From NCBI GenBank assembly GCA_944548615.1, contig OX155957.1:29761718-29825717 (forward strand): 64,000 nt of DNA. The letters run 5' to 3'. Made by a program: the position numbers and the translations under genes. This document shows positions 45,096-56,328 of the stretch, piece by piece; position 1 is the first letter of the stretch; the number at the start of each line of letters is the position of its first letter. The notes beneath the pieces are model-generated. The model saw only the letters and a program-made list of their open reading frames with translations. It had not been told where the DNA came from and made no database searches. The stretch comes from Micropterix aruncella (taxonomy: Eukaryota; Arthropoda; Insecta; Lepidoptera; Micropterigidae).

Positions 45096-45249
45096 TATTT
45101 GTTATGGCGAAAGGTAGATATTGTAGTCCATGCCGGAACACATGAAATAAAAAGAAGAGAAGAATAATTTTATGAAAAATTGAGGTATATGGAGAAAAGA
45201 GACTCTCAACGATAAAACTGCTCACAGTACAGAGAGACATAGTTTGTCG

Positions 45250-45630
45250 ATGCTGCAGGCGAACTAGCCATCTCAGGATGTTATAACGATCTTATGGTCT
45301 TGTCCTCTGATGGGCGACTGCCCAGCAGAGGCCATTTCCTCAAACGGCTCCAAGCTTATCTGTTTTAGAAAAACTAAACCTCCCATTAGGCTGCTCATCG
45401 CTTGAGGTTAATCGCATCTGCTGGACACTACTAGACCGTTAAATTTGTCTATTGCTGCGGGCGTGCCAGCCATCTCAGGGTGTTATAACGACTCTTGTCA
45501 CCTGAGATAGGTCCCAAGGACTTTGAGATAAAAAAGATAAATTGATATCCGTTACGATCCAACAGAGGCCTTTCTCAAACGACGAGGCACTGGCAAGGCG
45601 GTGGGGCTAATCACCATCATTGGGCTATCA
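45250..45630. repeat. Two diverged tandem units of about 200 bp
   Basis: GATGCTGCAGGCGAACTAGC...ATCTCAGGATGTTATAACGA at 45250 recurs as TGCTGCGGGCGTGCCAGCC...ATCTCAGGGTGTTATAACGA at 45453, and both units contain CAGAGGCC followed by TCTCAAACG-type text. Confidence 0.6.
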
Positions 45631-46226
45631 TTTTTACCCGACTGGCCAAAAAAGAAGTGTTATGTGTTTAGGATTCACGTTTGTATGTTTTGCGTTTCTT
45701 TATTCCACCTTAACTTCTAAACGCTTGAACCGATTTAGAAGTGTGTGGTATTGTTAGAATCGTTATGTCATCGTTATGTTATGTTATGACAATCGAGTGT
45801 CATAGGGGACATCCCGAGTGTCATAAAGTGCTGAATTGTCAAATAAATATTTATCCAAATGTTAAAATGTTAATAATTTAGGATTAATAATAACGATAGA
45901 ATAGAAACGATAAATATCGTGTTTCGTATCAAATGAAATGTCTGATGGAAATATATACCAATGTCCATTTCGGAAATATATACCTATGTATCTATAAAGA
46001 TAAATACACAAACCACAAATATTTCATAAAAAAACCTTTTTATTACTTGAGCAACGAGGGCAACCGAGTTAAGTGCGGCGGCGGCGCAGCGGCGCGCTAT
46101 CATTTCAAGATACCTGCCTCAGGACGCCTTTATTCTCTTACAAAACGTGCTTTTCAGAGCGAATATTTTTTCACCAATTATTCTAAATACAACAGTTGAC
46201 TTTTTGTAAGGGCAGTCGTGTTTTTC
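45631..46226. mobile_element. MITE, family Q, copy 3 (longest)
   Basis: TTTTTACCCGACTGGCCAAA at the left; the right end is TTTTTGTAAGGGCAGTCGTG, TTTTT. It carries an extra GC-rich segment at 46050-46120 (AAGTGCGGCGGCGGCGCAGC) absent from the other copies, inside the 88-codon frame 45933-46199, which is not called as a gene. Confidence 0.75.
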
Positions 46227-46590
46227 AATTTTTTAAATTATGATTCTTGTCTGATCAGTAAAGCACCAAATTTACTAACGGCCACCTTAGAGAAGAGAAA
46301 CTGCACATCAGAATCTTGAACGCATGCCGTTCTGTATGTGCCTTGCAGCCTCTGTTGACTTCGCTGGACCTTGCCAAGAGATCATCTTGACCAGACAAAA
46401 TCCTCAATAAAGCACTTGAGAAAACCCCTCTAGTAAGAAGAGCAGTTGGTAGGTATAGATATCGATGGACAGATAATTTTTCGAAGTGATCTTCTAACCT
46501 ATGTATGTATAGCTAATGACTGGGAAGAAATGGTGATATATTATGAAACAAGGAAAGATCCGGCTCTAGTCATGGTTTTACAGGATTAAA
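46227..46590. other. No recognised gene
   Basis: Moderate GC (TGCCTTGCAGCCTCTGTTGA, 46340). The text around 46420-46540 (AGAAGAGCAGTTGGTAGGTA, CTGGGAAGAAATGG) is reminiscent of LINE coding DNA but gives no readable frame. Confidence 0.35.
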
Positions 46591-47071
46591 TCTATACTAA
46601 TTATAAAGAGGTACTGTTTGTAAGGTTGTAAGTTTGTATGTAGGGGGTACTCTCCAAAACTACTCATCCGATTTCAAAAATTCTTTTACTAATGGAAAGC
46701 TACATTATCGAGTAGTGGTATAGGCTATATTTTATTGTGATTAATATTAGTTTTCAATACGAAATCACGATATTTGTAAATCAAGTCGGAGAAAATGTGC
46801 TGGTGATGTGCTTTATCGGCGTGCGCTAACGAAACGGTTTGGTATATTTGAAAACTATGTAAAACAAAAACGTCGGCCTCAGAGAGATCTATAAAAAAGT
46901 TCACTACAGCATATATTTAACTTTGATATTTAAGCTACAATGCATCTGAGGGGGACGTATTGCATTATGTATCTAAAGGTAGCGTCTAAAAATGCAAATA
47001 AACGCCCCTCTACTTAAATTAACAAGTCGATTTTAAACTTTACGCGAAGCGAAGACGCGGGCAACAGCTAG
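46591..47071 (+). mobile_element. Complete non-autonomous Helitron, copy 2
   Basis: TCTATACTAATTATAAAG start after an A and GCGGGCAACAGCTAG end before a T. Shares CGGAGAAAATGTGCTGGTGA and GGTAGCGTCTAAAAATGC with 32162-32919 but is about 280 bases shorter inside. Confidence 0.85.
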
Positions 47072-47487
47072 TATATTATAAAGCCACCTATCTTAGCTTG
47101 TAGCATAGATCAGTCTTCCTCTTACCGGCTGCTTCCTGACATTTCGTTCTCCAGTTTACCTTCCTGAGTAGGCTTATGGTATTTGCAGAGACGGCGCTCG
47201 GTGCGGTAAACGGTTATCCGCGGTGTGAGCTTGATTAATTGGTGGTTATGCTCGCGGTTAACTTTATGGGAACACGCGTGTAAAAGCAATCAGCGGTTTG
47301 CCCGCGCGCCGGCCGAGTTGCGTGCGCAAGATCTCGTTGCGAAGCTCCAATAGTGTTGATGCAACTGGGGTGGAAATGAGCGATGTTTAGCGGCGTGTAC
47401 GGCACTAAAGTATGAAAGCACTGCCTACCCAAGCGCAAAATCTTGCCACATCGTGGGTGACATTAAAAGTTTGCAGACTCTCAAAAA
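47072..47487. other. No recognised feature
   Basis: Moderate GC (CGCGCGCCGGCCGAGTTGCG at 47304). No supported gene. Confidence 0.4.
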
Positions 47488-47618
47488 TAGAAAAACATAG
47501 AATAACTTTATTGTGCTATAAAAATATTACCTAATTAATATTACACTGGTTTTATAAAAACATACAATTTATGCACACATGGCGGACTTATCGCTATAGC
47601 GATATCTTACAGTCAACT
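47488..47618 (-). mobile_element. LINE L-B, 3' UTR-only copy
   Basis: ATAGAATAACTTTATTGTGC to GATATCTTACAGTCAACTG, the same short 3' piece as at 30536-30664. Inserted next to a mariner remnant. Confidence 0.85.
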
Positions 47619-47639
47619 GAAATCAGATGTCATGTAAAA

Positions 47640-47724
47640 TATTTTATTGCTTGTCGAAGTATTCTCCACGGCAATCGATACACTTCTGCATTCGATGAAA
47701 CCATTGTGTGACGTAAATGGGTGG
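47640..47724 (-). pseudogene. mariner-type transposase C-terminus
   Basis: The minus frame reads TQWFHRMQKCIDCRGEYFDK and Q before a stop at about 47646. W-F-x-R-M-x-K-C-I-x-x-x-G-E-Y-F-x-K is a common mariner ending. The upstream part is cut by the hAT element at 47733. Confidence 0.6.
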
Positions 47725-47783
47725 GCTAAAGCCATTGGCGTAGCTACTAAGGTGCGAGGTGGTGCAGTGCACCAAAGCCCACA

Positions 47784-48452
47784 ACTAGAGTTGTCAACTA
47801 CAACGGGCGAACCCGTCACCTCAGGAAGTTTTAACGATTAGTCGTTCTATCTACCTGAAGTGAGCTCAGAAGACTTGGACAAAACAGTCCACTGTCAAGC
47901 TCCGTCACATGCCCGTACGAAGCCAACGCCTTAACCGCGAGATAGCCAGGTGTGATACCCAGCGGGCTTACACTCACGCTCTTACTTCCAATTTCGACCA
48001 GATTACTCCAGTCTCTCGATTGGTTACGAGTTCGAGGTCGCTTGCGCGGTCCTCTCCCTTACGAAGCAGTGAAACGGTGTAAACCGAATCTATCGCGGAC
48101 CACGGCATCCTTTGCCCGGCTGTTCACCCAGGATCGGGTAGCCGATGGTCGTTTCAAGAGCAGTCGCCGTAAGGTTCGCAACCACCCCAGCTCTATAGGA
48201 AACAGTACTGCTTCCAGACTCCCCCGACTGTTAGTCAGAGTGCTCAATCGATTGGCTTACGCCGCACGGTACGCAGACTGTCCAGGAGCGCCAGAAGGTT
48301 GATTCCTAGGGGAAACTAGCCCTAAGGCCAGAGTCCAGAGCGGCCTCGCACTTCATGCGTGGAGGCCGCCGGATGGGTGTTGACCCGTGAGTGTGACCAA
48401 CCCTGAACAGAATGGGTCTTCGTGGCCAACTCAGCAAAAGCCCATTAGCTCC
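47784..48452 (-). mobile_element. Retroposon family R, full-length copy R7
   Basis: 669 bases, minus sense, from GGAGCTAATGGGC to TTGTAGTTGACAACTCTAGT, with a perfect 14-base duplication CACCAAAGCCCACA (47770-47783, 48453-48466). The 116-codon plus frame 47952-48302 is antisense and partly shared with R2, but broken in R6 and R9. Confidence 0.9.
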
Positions 48453-48898
48453 CACCAAAGCCCACAGTGTGCCCACGGGGCTTTTGGTTGTTGGTCTAAT
48501 CTTTCTGGCGCCAAACAATGAACAGTCAGGATTTCGGAACTGGCGAGGGCACGGGCGGTTAGCGATGATCGTCTCGTATGTATGAATGCGTGGGTTACAC
48601 GTATTGCAGTATTGCTTCAATAAGCACAAAAACAAAAAGCATTTAAATGAAATCGTAAAATTTTCTTTTATTTCTTTGTGGAATGTGGATTCAAAAGTAT
48701 AACTTAGGAAAAAATCATGGACAAAAATAATATACGAGTAGTAGTGGCGCTTTTAAGCAAAAACAACAAAAGAAAAGGAAAGAAATTAAACAAGAGTTAC
48801 CCAAACTAAACAAATTTTTGGTTCAACTGAAATCTCCAGAATTTGTTACTACTCCTACTACGTCTCAATTCCAGTGCGAATAGAGTTATTTATAGCTT

Positions 48899-49234
<336 letters not shown>

Positions 49235-49448
49235 GATGAAAATTGAGCAATGATAGTATGAATCGATTTTTCTTTGATTGTAATGTGCCCAACTAATAAC
49301 ATTGGTTCGATCATTTCTATTAGAAATGAAACACATTTTTTATATCATTTCACATAGTTTTATTTTGATTTAAGAAGATGGGTGACGGGGCCCAATTTCC
49401 TCTTCGTACCAAGGCCTTTGGCCACTTAGCTACGCCACTGGCTGATGC

Positions 49449-50518
49449 CCACCCTTCTTTAAGCACTACTTTTAGGACCGTTTGGAAGGTCTTACTGTTG
49501 ACCTGCATTCATAAATCAAATACCTCAGAATTTTCCCTTATTTTAGGGAATGAATAATGATATGGTGCAACAAAGGGTGATGACCCATTAATTCTACATT
49601 TACGGTAGGTACTCAAAAAATAGTTTGTCTAGCGGAGTGAGCTGAAGCATTGTAGTGATGTTTCGGGAGTTTTGTGCTAGAGCACAAAACTCCCTAACGT
49701 GTAGGTGATCATAAATGGTTTGTGCTTGGCTTATACCATTGCCTAATGTTGTCCGTATTTGCTGATATATCGCATCTCTGCCACCGCCGTCCCAGGACAC
49801 CCTTCTTTGACATCGTCGCTGTAGTGGATACGATCAATTCAATGAACCAGTCATAAATGGTGGCTCTGTCTTAGACTTCATCACTAAATGGTAACCTAAC
49901 CTAACTAACTAACCACTAACAGCTAAGCTAACCACTAACCGTTTAATCTTGCCAATCCTTTTTGCAGTATATAAAAAAACGTAATACGCAATAATTGTAA
50001 AAGAAAATCACCACATCTTATTCCTAGTTGCGCCATAGCGACAACTTCAAAACACCCAAATACGACCTTCAATGTGGCAGAGAGGAATACGCAGTCATGG
50101 TCGCTATCGAATAGAAGTGTTAAAAAAGCAATAAATATTGATCGACATTACGGCGCGTAGGTGTGTTGCATAGTTATAAATGCTAGCCGAATCGAATTTC
50201 CAATCATAAACATCGACGCATAAAACCAGACCTTGACAAAAATTCTCAGCGCACCGAAGCGAGACTGAACATAATTCGCAAAGATCATTTGCTTGAATCA
50301 TGCTCAGGTTTCCGAAGGCTGTGTATAGAAAATAGTCACTTGAGGATAATGATGACTGGTCTGCCTCCGATTGGAGTCTGTTTATCACCAATTTGACAAT
50401 TATCATGAAAATTTATACACTAAATGTGAAATCGCATGCTAAACATACGGGGGCCATAATACATGGTTCAAAGATAGCATATATTCACAACTAGCGTGAT
50501 GTCTGTCGCTGATGACCC
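49449..50518. other. No recognised gene
   Basis: Contains an inverted AGGGAGTTTTGTGCT / AGCACAAAACTCCCT pair (49665-49695, loop of about one base) and a CTAACC-rich run (49893-49930). The minus frame 50104-50406 (NDLCELCSVSLRCAENFCQG...) is unassigned. Confidence 0.4.
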
Positions 50519-50720
50519 ATTTTCGATTGTATTTATTCAAAGTAAAGCACAGTATTATTAACTTCAGTACATTATTCCATTGTCTTCCATTATTAAAGGC
50601 TACATTGTAAACAGTAGCAAAATAGAGAGCACCGCAGCTGAGTATTTCTTCTAATGAATGCCGCCTTACTAGGCCTTGGCCCATACTAAGGCAAGCGTAC
50701 CAAGTAAAAAATGGCTTGCG
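50519..50720 (-). mobile_element. LINE L-A, 3' UTR copy
   Basis: On the minus strand GGTACGCTTGCCTTAGTATG, GGCCAAGGCCTAGTAAGGC and GTGCTTTACTTTGAATAAAT match the L-A UTR at 10313-10490. Confidence 0.65.
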
Positions 50721-52506
50721 CATACTTCAAATTACATAATGTTAAAAATAAGTTAGGTATTTAAAAGTAAACAGGTGTTTAGATACGGAGACATCCTAAA
50801 TGATCACAAAATTAATGTTCACTGATGGCAATTTAAAGCATTTTTCTTTAAATCTGATAATACATTACATTACATTACATTTACGTCGTGTCCAATTGGT
50901 GGCTAAAAACCGCTCTTGGACGTGTCAAAATATTTCTGTTTTAAGTAGTGTCATTACTACTTTAATCTTTACGTTACATACATATATTAATTTTTTAAAA
51001 TATACAGTATCTAAGAAACTTTGGAACCTACTAAAAGTTATTCGTCGTAGAATCGTATTTCAAAACAAATTAAAGAATAGTCAATGGCTACCTACTAAAC
51101 ACACAATAATTAAAATTATAGAACATACACAAATATTAGAACATAACTAATGATAAAAAACAGGGTAGGTACAAATTATTCATTAATCTTAAAATTAAGT
51201 AATTGATATGTCAACAAAAATATCTGGTTTAAAAAAACATAATAAAATAAATGTTGAAGGAATTGCAATAAGACATTGTAAAGTTTTAATAATATTTATG
51301 GACGGAAAAATAACATTGCTAAAATTTTCTTCTTACTTTCAATGATTTTCTTACATTTTCTGTCAACGTTGTAAATTTGGATCAATTTTTAAGGGACAAA
51401 TTTCTCGGCTCTGAATTGCCCGATAGGACTGTGTCAAAGCCAAAATATGTGTGCAAAGTTTCATCACGATCGGATAACTGTGGATTTTTATATAGAATAT
51501 ACAAATACACATAAATTAACATTTATATAGATTCTAAGTTAAATAATAAGTCAAAAGTCTTGATTATTTTATCTAAATAAAATATACTCGCATGTAAGTA
51601 AATACAAGTGTAGCCATATGCAACAAGTCGTAGTTGGAGTTATTCAATTCCTTTTGGAGAGAGAGATGCAGTAAATATCGTATCTGTATGTGTCGTTTTC
51701 ATTTCGAATGTCCTTTCTTTATTATATTTATTTACAATGCTACTGGCAACCGTTCTTCAGCATACTACTGTATTTTTTTAAAAATAAAAATCATTTCCTT
51801 GCCCACGGGTGCACACTTGCAAAAAACCAGATTTATTTTAAGCAAGGCAGTCCACTCAGATGTAAAATTGTTGAAACGATAATGTAAATAAGCAAACTGT
51901 ATGTATGCATATATGTATATTATATTAATAGAATGAATACTAACTTTCAAGGAACTTCCCCTTTATTGCATAAGTATAAGTAATGAAATTCGGATTTATA
52001 AAACAACAAGCATTTCGTAGTCTTCGTAAGTTTTGCTTTCCGGTAGATCATTACCAAATAAATAGCTAGAAGAAATCTTAAATATTGATTATTTCCATTA
52101 AAGCGACTTAAGACCTGAGGAAAATAACTGAAATGGGCAAACCCGCGAAAAAACAGGCGGGGTTTTTTTGCAGGGTTTGACCAATAAAAATCCAGCGCTG
52201 ATGAAGCGTCAGGCATAATTCCACGTACGTACGCGCGTATACTAAATGTTCGATCGCAGAGCTCACTCAGTAAAACTATATTTAAGTACTGGTGGTATAA
52301 CATATTTAGTGGTGTTAGTGGTAAAAACATATTTAGCGTAACTCTCAGAGCGCTCCCACGTTTTAATTATCTGCAATTAATTTAGGGTTCAAAAAAAGGT
52401 GGTTAAGCGTACCGCCAGGGAATTAACCAGCCAATATAATTAAATTAAAATTAAACACACTCACCGCTTACATTGTAGGAGTAATCGCGCCTGAAAGTTT
52501 TCGATA
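50721..52506. other. No recognised gene
   Basis: AT-rich. Includes AAGTTTCATCACGATCGGAT (51458), a phrase common near LINE ends and like family K. The 116-codon frame 50800-51150 is lysine/isoleucine-rich with no motif. Confidence 0.4.
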
Positions 52507-52746
52507 TCAGTTTAAAGCCTGAATATCCAAGGCAATGAGCAACTTTTTTGTGTATAAATTATAAATTGGTTCTATATCGAGGGATTCGCCAAGATTTTTT
52601 TTAAAATTAGCAATTATATTTTTTAAGGAATTCATGAAACAAGAGTTATTCAGATATGGTCGTTCCCAGGTATCATGATACCTTAAAATAAATTTTATAT
52701 CAACGTCTGTAATTTCGATACTTTCCCACGGATGTGTCAAACACAC
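52507..52746 (-). CDS. Candidate terminal exon or orphan frame, unassigned
   Basis: A minus frame of up to 79 codons reads VCLTHPWESIEITDVDIKFI, LRYHDTWERPYLNNSCFMNS, LKNIIANFKKNLGESLDIEP, IYNLYTKKLLIALDIQALN, stop. Its composition is protein-like (balanced charged and aromatic residues) rather than AT-noise. An AG at TAATGTAATAG just before 52746 could be an acceptor. No family match comes to mind and no poly(A) signal is obvious. It may equally be a decayed transposon protein. Confidence 0.3.
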   Translation of the reverse strand: MCLTHPWESIEITDVDIKFILRYHDTWERPYLNNSCFMNSLKNIIANFKKNLGESLDIEPIYNLYTKKLLIALDIQALN

Positions 52747-53209
52747 CTATTACATTACTTGGTATTCCGCTACCAAGCAAAACACAGGAAGCCTTTAAAC
52801 TCTAGTCACCAGGAATAGTCCAATAAATAATTAAATAAGCGGATATCATAGATCAATCGAAGACCGGTCGATAAATATCTCCTGACATCATAATTTAGCA
52901 TTTAACATTTGAGTGCTGGTACAACTTCGCCAGAAAAACGCACAACATTCTAATCGAGACGGTGGTAATTAATTGAGATAAACTGTCGATATAAAGTGAT
53001 CGAGATTTTGATCCGCAATTTAAATCGATAAGCCTGGTGAATATTAATTAGATTCGATTGCAGTGTTTAATCGCCAAGGCAACCGCACACGGTGATAATT
53101 TATGATTACGAGTGTGGAATTTAATCACCGGTTGATAAGACTCTAGAAGCGTTGAAGTCGCTGCTTCGTAGCAACATATTCGGAACTCAAAAACAGCAAA
53201 CTCGATAAG
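52747..53209. other. Non-repetitive segment rich in homeodomain- and GATA-like sites
   Basis: Between 52850 and 53160 there are many TAATTAATTG, ATCGATAA, TTTATGATTA and TGATAA-type words and no transposon signature. It could be a regulatory element; there is no direct proof. Confidence 0.25.
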
Positions 53210-53415
53210 TACGAGGTGTGGCTACAAAATAACGTGATTGATGCTTCTACAAAAGAACTACGCATGCGCCAAAGTAGTACGCTGACAGCTGTGCAGCGTG
53301 AAGCCTTCTCTTTCGATTGGCGCCCCTTCCGTGTCTGTAGACATACTAGTCCGGCCGTGGCCTTCGTTTGTATAAGATCTGTTTTTTTTGCGAAAAAAGT
53401 TTAAGTGTTTTAATA

Positions 53416-53706
53416 GAGCAACGAATCATTCGGGAAATTTTATATGAAACTTGGAAAACCGCTACTGAAACTTCTCTTTGGCAATGAATGATTATTACGT
53501 GCGCGGGTTTTGCGTGTTTAAGTTAAGGGTATTGCGTGGTTAAGTGGATTAAGCGCTACCGAGATGGTCGAGATAACTTGAAGAGATCGCACGTCTGGGT
53601 CGTCCTTCTACGTCAAAAACGGATGAAAATATTGAAAAAATCGGTAATCTGATCCGATCTGACTACTCTGACCGAAACTGTTGGTCGATGGAAACTGTTG
53701 GAATTG
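53416..53706 (+). pseudogene. mariner transposase N-terminal DNA-binding region, broken
   Basis: EQRIIREILYETWKTATETS then TGA, degraded text VKWIKRYRDGRDNLKR, and after a frameshift ARLGRPSTSKTDENIEKIGN, LIRSD, VGIGKEC. This is the two-helix-turn-helix region of mariners with the GRPSTSKTDENIEKIGNLIR signature. At least two stops and one frameshift. Confidence 0.8.
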
Positions 53707-53707
53707 G

Positions 53708-53810
53708 CAAAGAATGCGATGCGTAAGGCAAAAGAATAAAGAATGCGCAAGGCAAAAGAATAAAGAATGCATACGGCAAAAGAATAAAGAATGCGTTAGG
53801 CAATCGAACA
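53708..53810 (+). repeat. 24-bp tandem repeat made of transposase codons
   Basis: Four head-to-tail units of AAAGAATGCGCAAGGCAAAAGAAT type. In frame they read KNKECARQ, KNKECIRQ, KNKECVRQ: eight codons, the N-K-E-C-V-R-Q segment found once in mariner transposases at this point. Confidence 0.85.
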
Positions 53811-53819
53811 AAAAGAAGC

Positions 53820-54245
53820 TCAAATGTACCGGCCGCGTCAAATTTCCAGTCTCCCGCCCACATTCTCAGATCACATGTATTGCACTTATTTATATTTTTC
53901 AAATAAGCCAGTTGGTAGGAATTCCTACTCTTGGCATAGTCAAATTGATTTTAGATAATTATGTGGTATTATACTTTATGTGGTATAATATTTTTTTAAC
54001 TACTGACTATTAAAAAAAAAAAACAATTAATAATGAAGCTTATAATAAAGATTTAAAGTATTTAAAAAATAATTTGAGCTTCTAATATACTGCAGATAGT
54101 CAAAATATAAAAACGAAGAGTCAAACGAAGAGATTACAAATATAAAAGTACAACAATAACAATAACGCAATAGAAATAGTCAATATTTTAAAAAATAATA
54201 TAATTCAGTCGATAATCAAAATGTTTAGATTTAGTAATGTCAAAA
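53820..54245. other. Insert within mariner, AT-rich part
   Basis: Starts GTACCGGCCGCGTCAAATTT and turns AT-rich. No feature recognised. Confidence 0.4.
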
Positions 54246-54249
54246 ATCA

Positions 54250-54600
54250 CTACATAGTATAAAACAAAGTCGCTTTCTCTGTCCCTATGTCCCTTTGTAT
54301 GCTTAAATCTTTGAAACTACGCAACGGATTTTGATGCGGTTTTTTTTAATAGATAGAGTGATTCAAGAGGAAGGTTTATATGTATAATAACATCCATGAA
54401 ATAGTGGAGAAGTACTGCTATTTTTGAGGTTTCTAATGTGATGTCGTAAATAATTACATTTTTTCCGCTTACATTGCAAACGCAGGCTGAACCCTACGAG
54501 TTTTATCAAAATAATGTACTATGTATTGTACACATTGAAAAGGTCTACAGAAAAGTCCGTGATGGTATATGTCTATCTCTTATGGATAACCCACAATAAC
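54250..54600 (+). mobile_element. Helitron-like or related non-autonomous fragment
   Basis: CTACATAGTATAAAACAAAG, TCGCTTTCTCTGTCCCTATG, AACTACGCAACGGATTTTGA, GAGTGATTCAAGAGGAAGGT form a string I know as widespread in insect genomes near Helitron/Helentron-type repeats. Only one end is present. The class is from memory and not certain. Confidence 0.4.
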
Positions 54601-54779
54601 TTTTTTTTGTCATTTACTTTTTACGACAAATAATGGCTAATTTTCGAAGCGATTTTAACCAATACAGCATTAATCCTTAACCAATTAAATACCTTGAATA
54701 CATTGTTCATTTAATATAGATCTATATGGCCCTTTACACCGTATGATTTAAGTGAATATTTTCGAAGATATTACAGATT

Positions 54780-55030
54780 TAAAAATTGCGGGACGTAGCG
54801 TTTGCGGCGGTACCGGCCGGCCGCCTGGTGCGGCAAGAGCGTGCCTATAAATAGCGCGTCTGAGGCCGCGGTTTTCCCTATAGCACTTTGAATTTAGCAG
54901 CGATCGGACGCGTTTATTATATCGGAGCTCTCCAGCGAGGAAAATAGCAATACTTAGGTAATAAAAACGTGCTTTTCAGCGCGACAACGTATCAGTAATT
55001 ATAAGTAAGTTACGATAAATAATTGTATGA
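54780..55030 (+). promoter_or_regulatory. Candidate TATA promoter with following splice donor
   Basis: A GC-rich block (GCGGCGGTACCGGCCGGCCG) is followed by CTATAAATAG (TATA at 54846-54853), no ATG for over 100 bases, and possible donors TTAG|GTAATA (54956) and ATAA|GTAAGT (about 55003). This is the layout of an insect TATA promoter with a non-coding first exon, but it lies within the mariner insert and could come from a retrotransposon terminal region. Confidence 0.3.
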
Positions 55031-55637
55031 TAGTAGTTTTAAAATATAAATTATATTCTATTCTAAGGTTAATTTTTAAATCGCACTTATAGCAATTATA
55101 AGTACCTACATAAGGTGAGATAAGATTAGATTAAATAAAACCATAATTTATGGATTGCAATTTTCTATTAAGATCTTGATTAAAATTTACAGTTAGATCA
55201 ATTTAATATTAGGGAAATTATTTTCAAAAATCGTGATTTAAGATGAGATATGTAAGTTCAGAAAAAGTACTTAATAGAATAGGTATCTTTTGTTGTTGAT
55301 GATTGTTGATTATCTTTTAATAGATTTAATAGATAGAAAAAAAGATTGTAATAAAAATAATCATGGAAGATTAGAAAAATCAATACTCTTAAAGTCCTTA
55401 ACAGAATACATTAGGTTCTTAATATGAACACCAATGCACTGAAACAAATAATAGATAGAAAGCCGTCAAAACTATCTATCTGATATCTTGTGCGGAGTTT
55501 TTGATGCTATTTTATTATATATCTGAACGCATTTTTATGCCAGTGTCCGAGGGACCGAGATCTTTAACGCGGCCAGTACTGACACTTTGAATACCATTGA
55601 GAATGAACAGCTTCTAGGAAAAAGTGATAACATGTGA
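55031..55637. other. Insert within mariner, AT-rich remainder
   Basis: AT-rich with TTAGATTAAATAA-like words. No gene seen. Confidence 0.45.
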
Positions 55638-55908
55638 TGTGATAACTTTTATCTATTCCCCAAACTCAAATCGGCATTAAAAGGAACAAGATTTCAGACA
55701 GTTGAAGCTGCGAAAGAAAAAGCAGTACACGTTATGAAAGAGCTCACAGAAAAAGACTTCCAGAACTGTTTCAAACAATGCAAACTCGCCGGAGCGTTGT
55801 AGGAATAGAGGAGGAGTGTATATTGAAAAGATAATAACTAAATATGTATACATTGAGAATAATAAATGTTTTACAGAATTATTCTCTTTAGTTAATAGGC
55901 ACATCTCG
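55638..55908 (+). pseudogene. mariner transposase C-terminal region, frameshifted
   Basis: CD(N)FYLFPKLKSALKGT, RFQTVEAAKEKAVHVMKEL, TEKDFQNCFKQCKLAGAL, then TAG at 55798. One base over, ERCRNRGGVYIEKIITKYVY continues the family ending up to the TIR. The Asp codon at 55641-55643 is in the position of the third catalytic Asp of the D,D34D triad, with an extra Asn codon after it. Same protein family as the N-terminal piece at 53416. Confidence 0.8.
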
Positions 55909-55910
55909 TA

Positions 55911-56328
55911 CAGCATGACCAACCGACCCCCATTCGAGTGCGAGGCGACGGCGCACACTAATCTCCGCCCTAAGGCGGGAGCGCCTTAACTCAATTAAGA
56001 AGGCCACCTATGGAGGCCCCGCGTCCCAGTTTCCACTAACTCAATAAACATACAAATATCTAAATGTCACTGTAATAAATTTACATCATTACGATTGCGG
56101 TCAGGTACATCAGTGGGTCTCACCTGGAGAAGTGAATAGAGACCTTTAATCTCTTCTATTACATGCTTGAGTCGTATTTCAGATGTGCGATTGAGGGCAT
56201 GATATGATATGTTAAAATCGATACACCATATATTTGCTCGATCTGTTATCAGTTACGGTCAGATCTGCTGGGGCAGTTTTAGTATCAAAAGGCCCTTATC
56301 CCAGTGATATCCCTTATCCAGTCGGGAA
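55911..56328. other. No recognised gene; small palindrome
   Basis: CTCCGCCCTAAGGCGGGAG (55963-55981) is a 9-base-arm palindrome. Otherwise unremarkable. Confidence 0.45.

Larger units (their letters stand above)
53212..55908 (+). mobile_element. mariner element, TIR to TIR, with a large internal insertion
   Basis: The left end CGAGGTGTGGCTAC follows TA (53210-53211). The inverted right end (GCACATCTCG, reading CGAGATGTGCCTATT) precedes TA at 55909-55910. The transposase N-terminus lies at 53416-53810 and the C-terminus at 55638-55908. The middle of the gene is missing and about 1.8 kb of other DNA lies between. A normal mariner is about 1.3 kb. Confidence 0.75.

Noticed and set aside
47952..48302. 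116-codon frame shared in part with 13656-13937 and 58570-59064
   Set aside because: It is antisense to family R, and its frame is broken or shifted between copies. High GC content makes stops rare.
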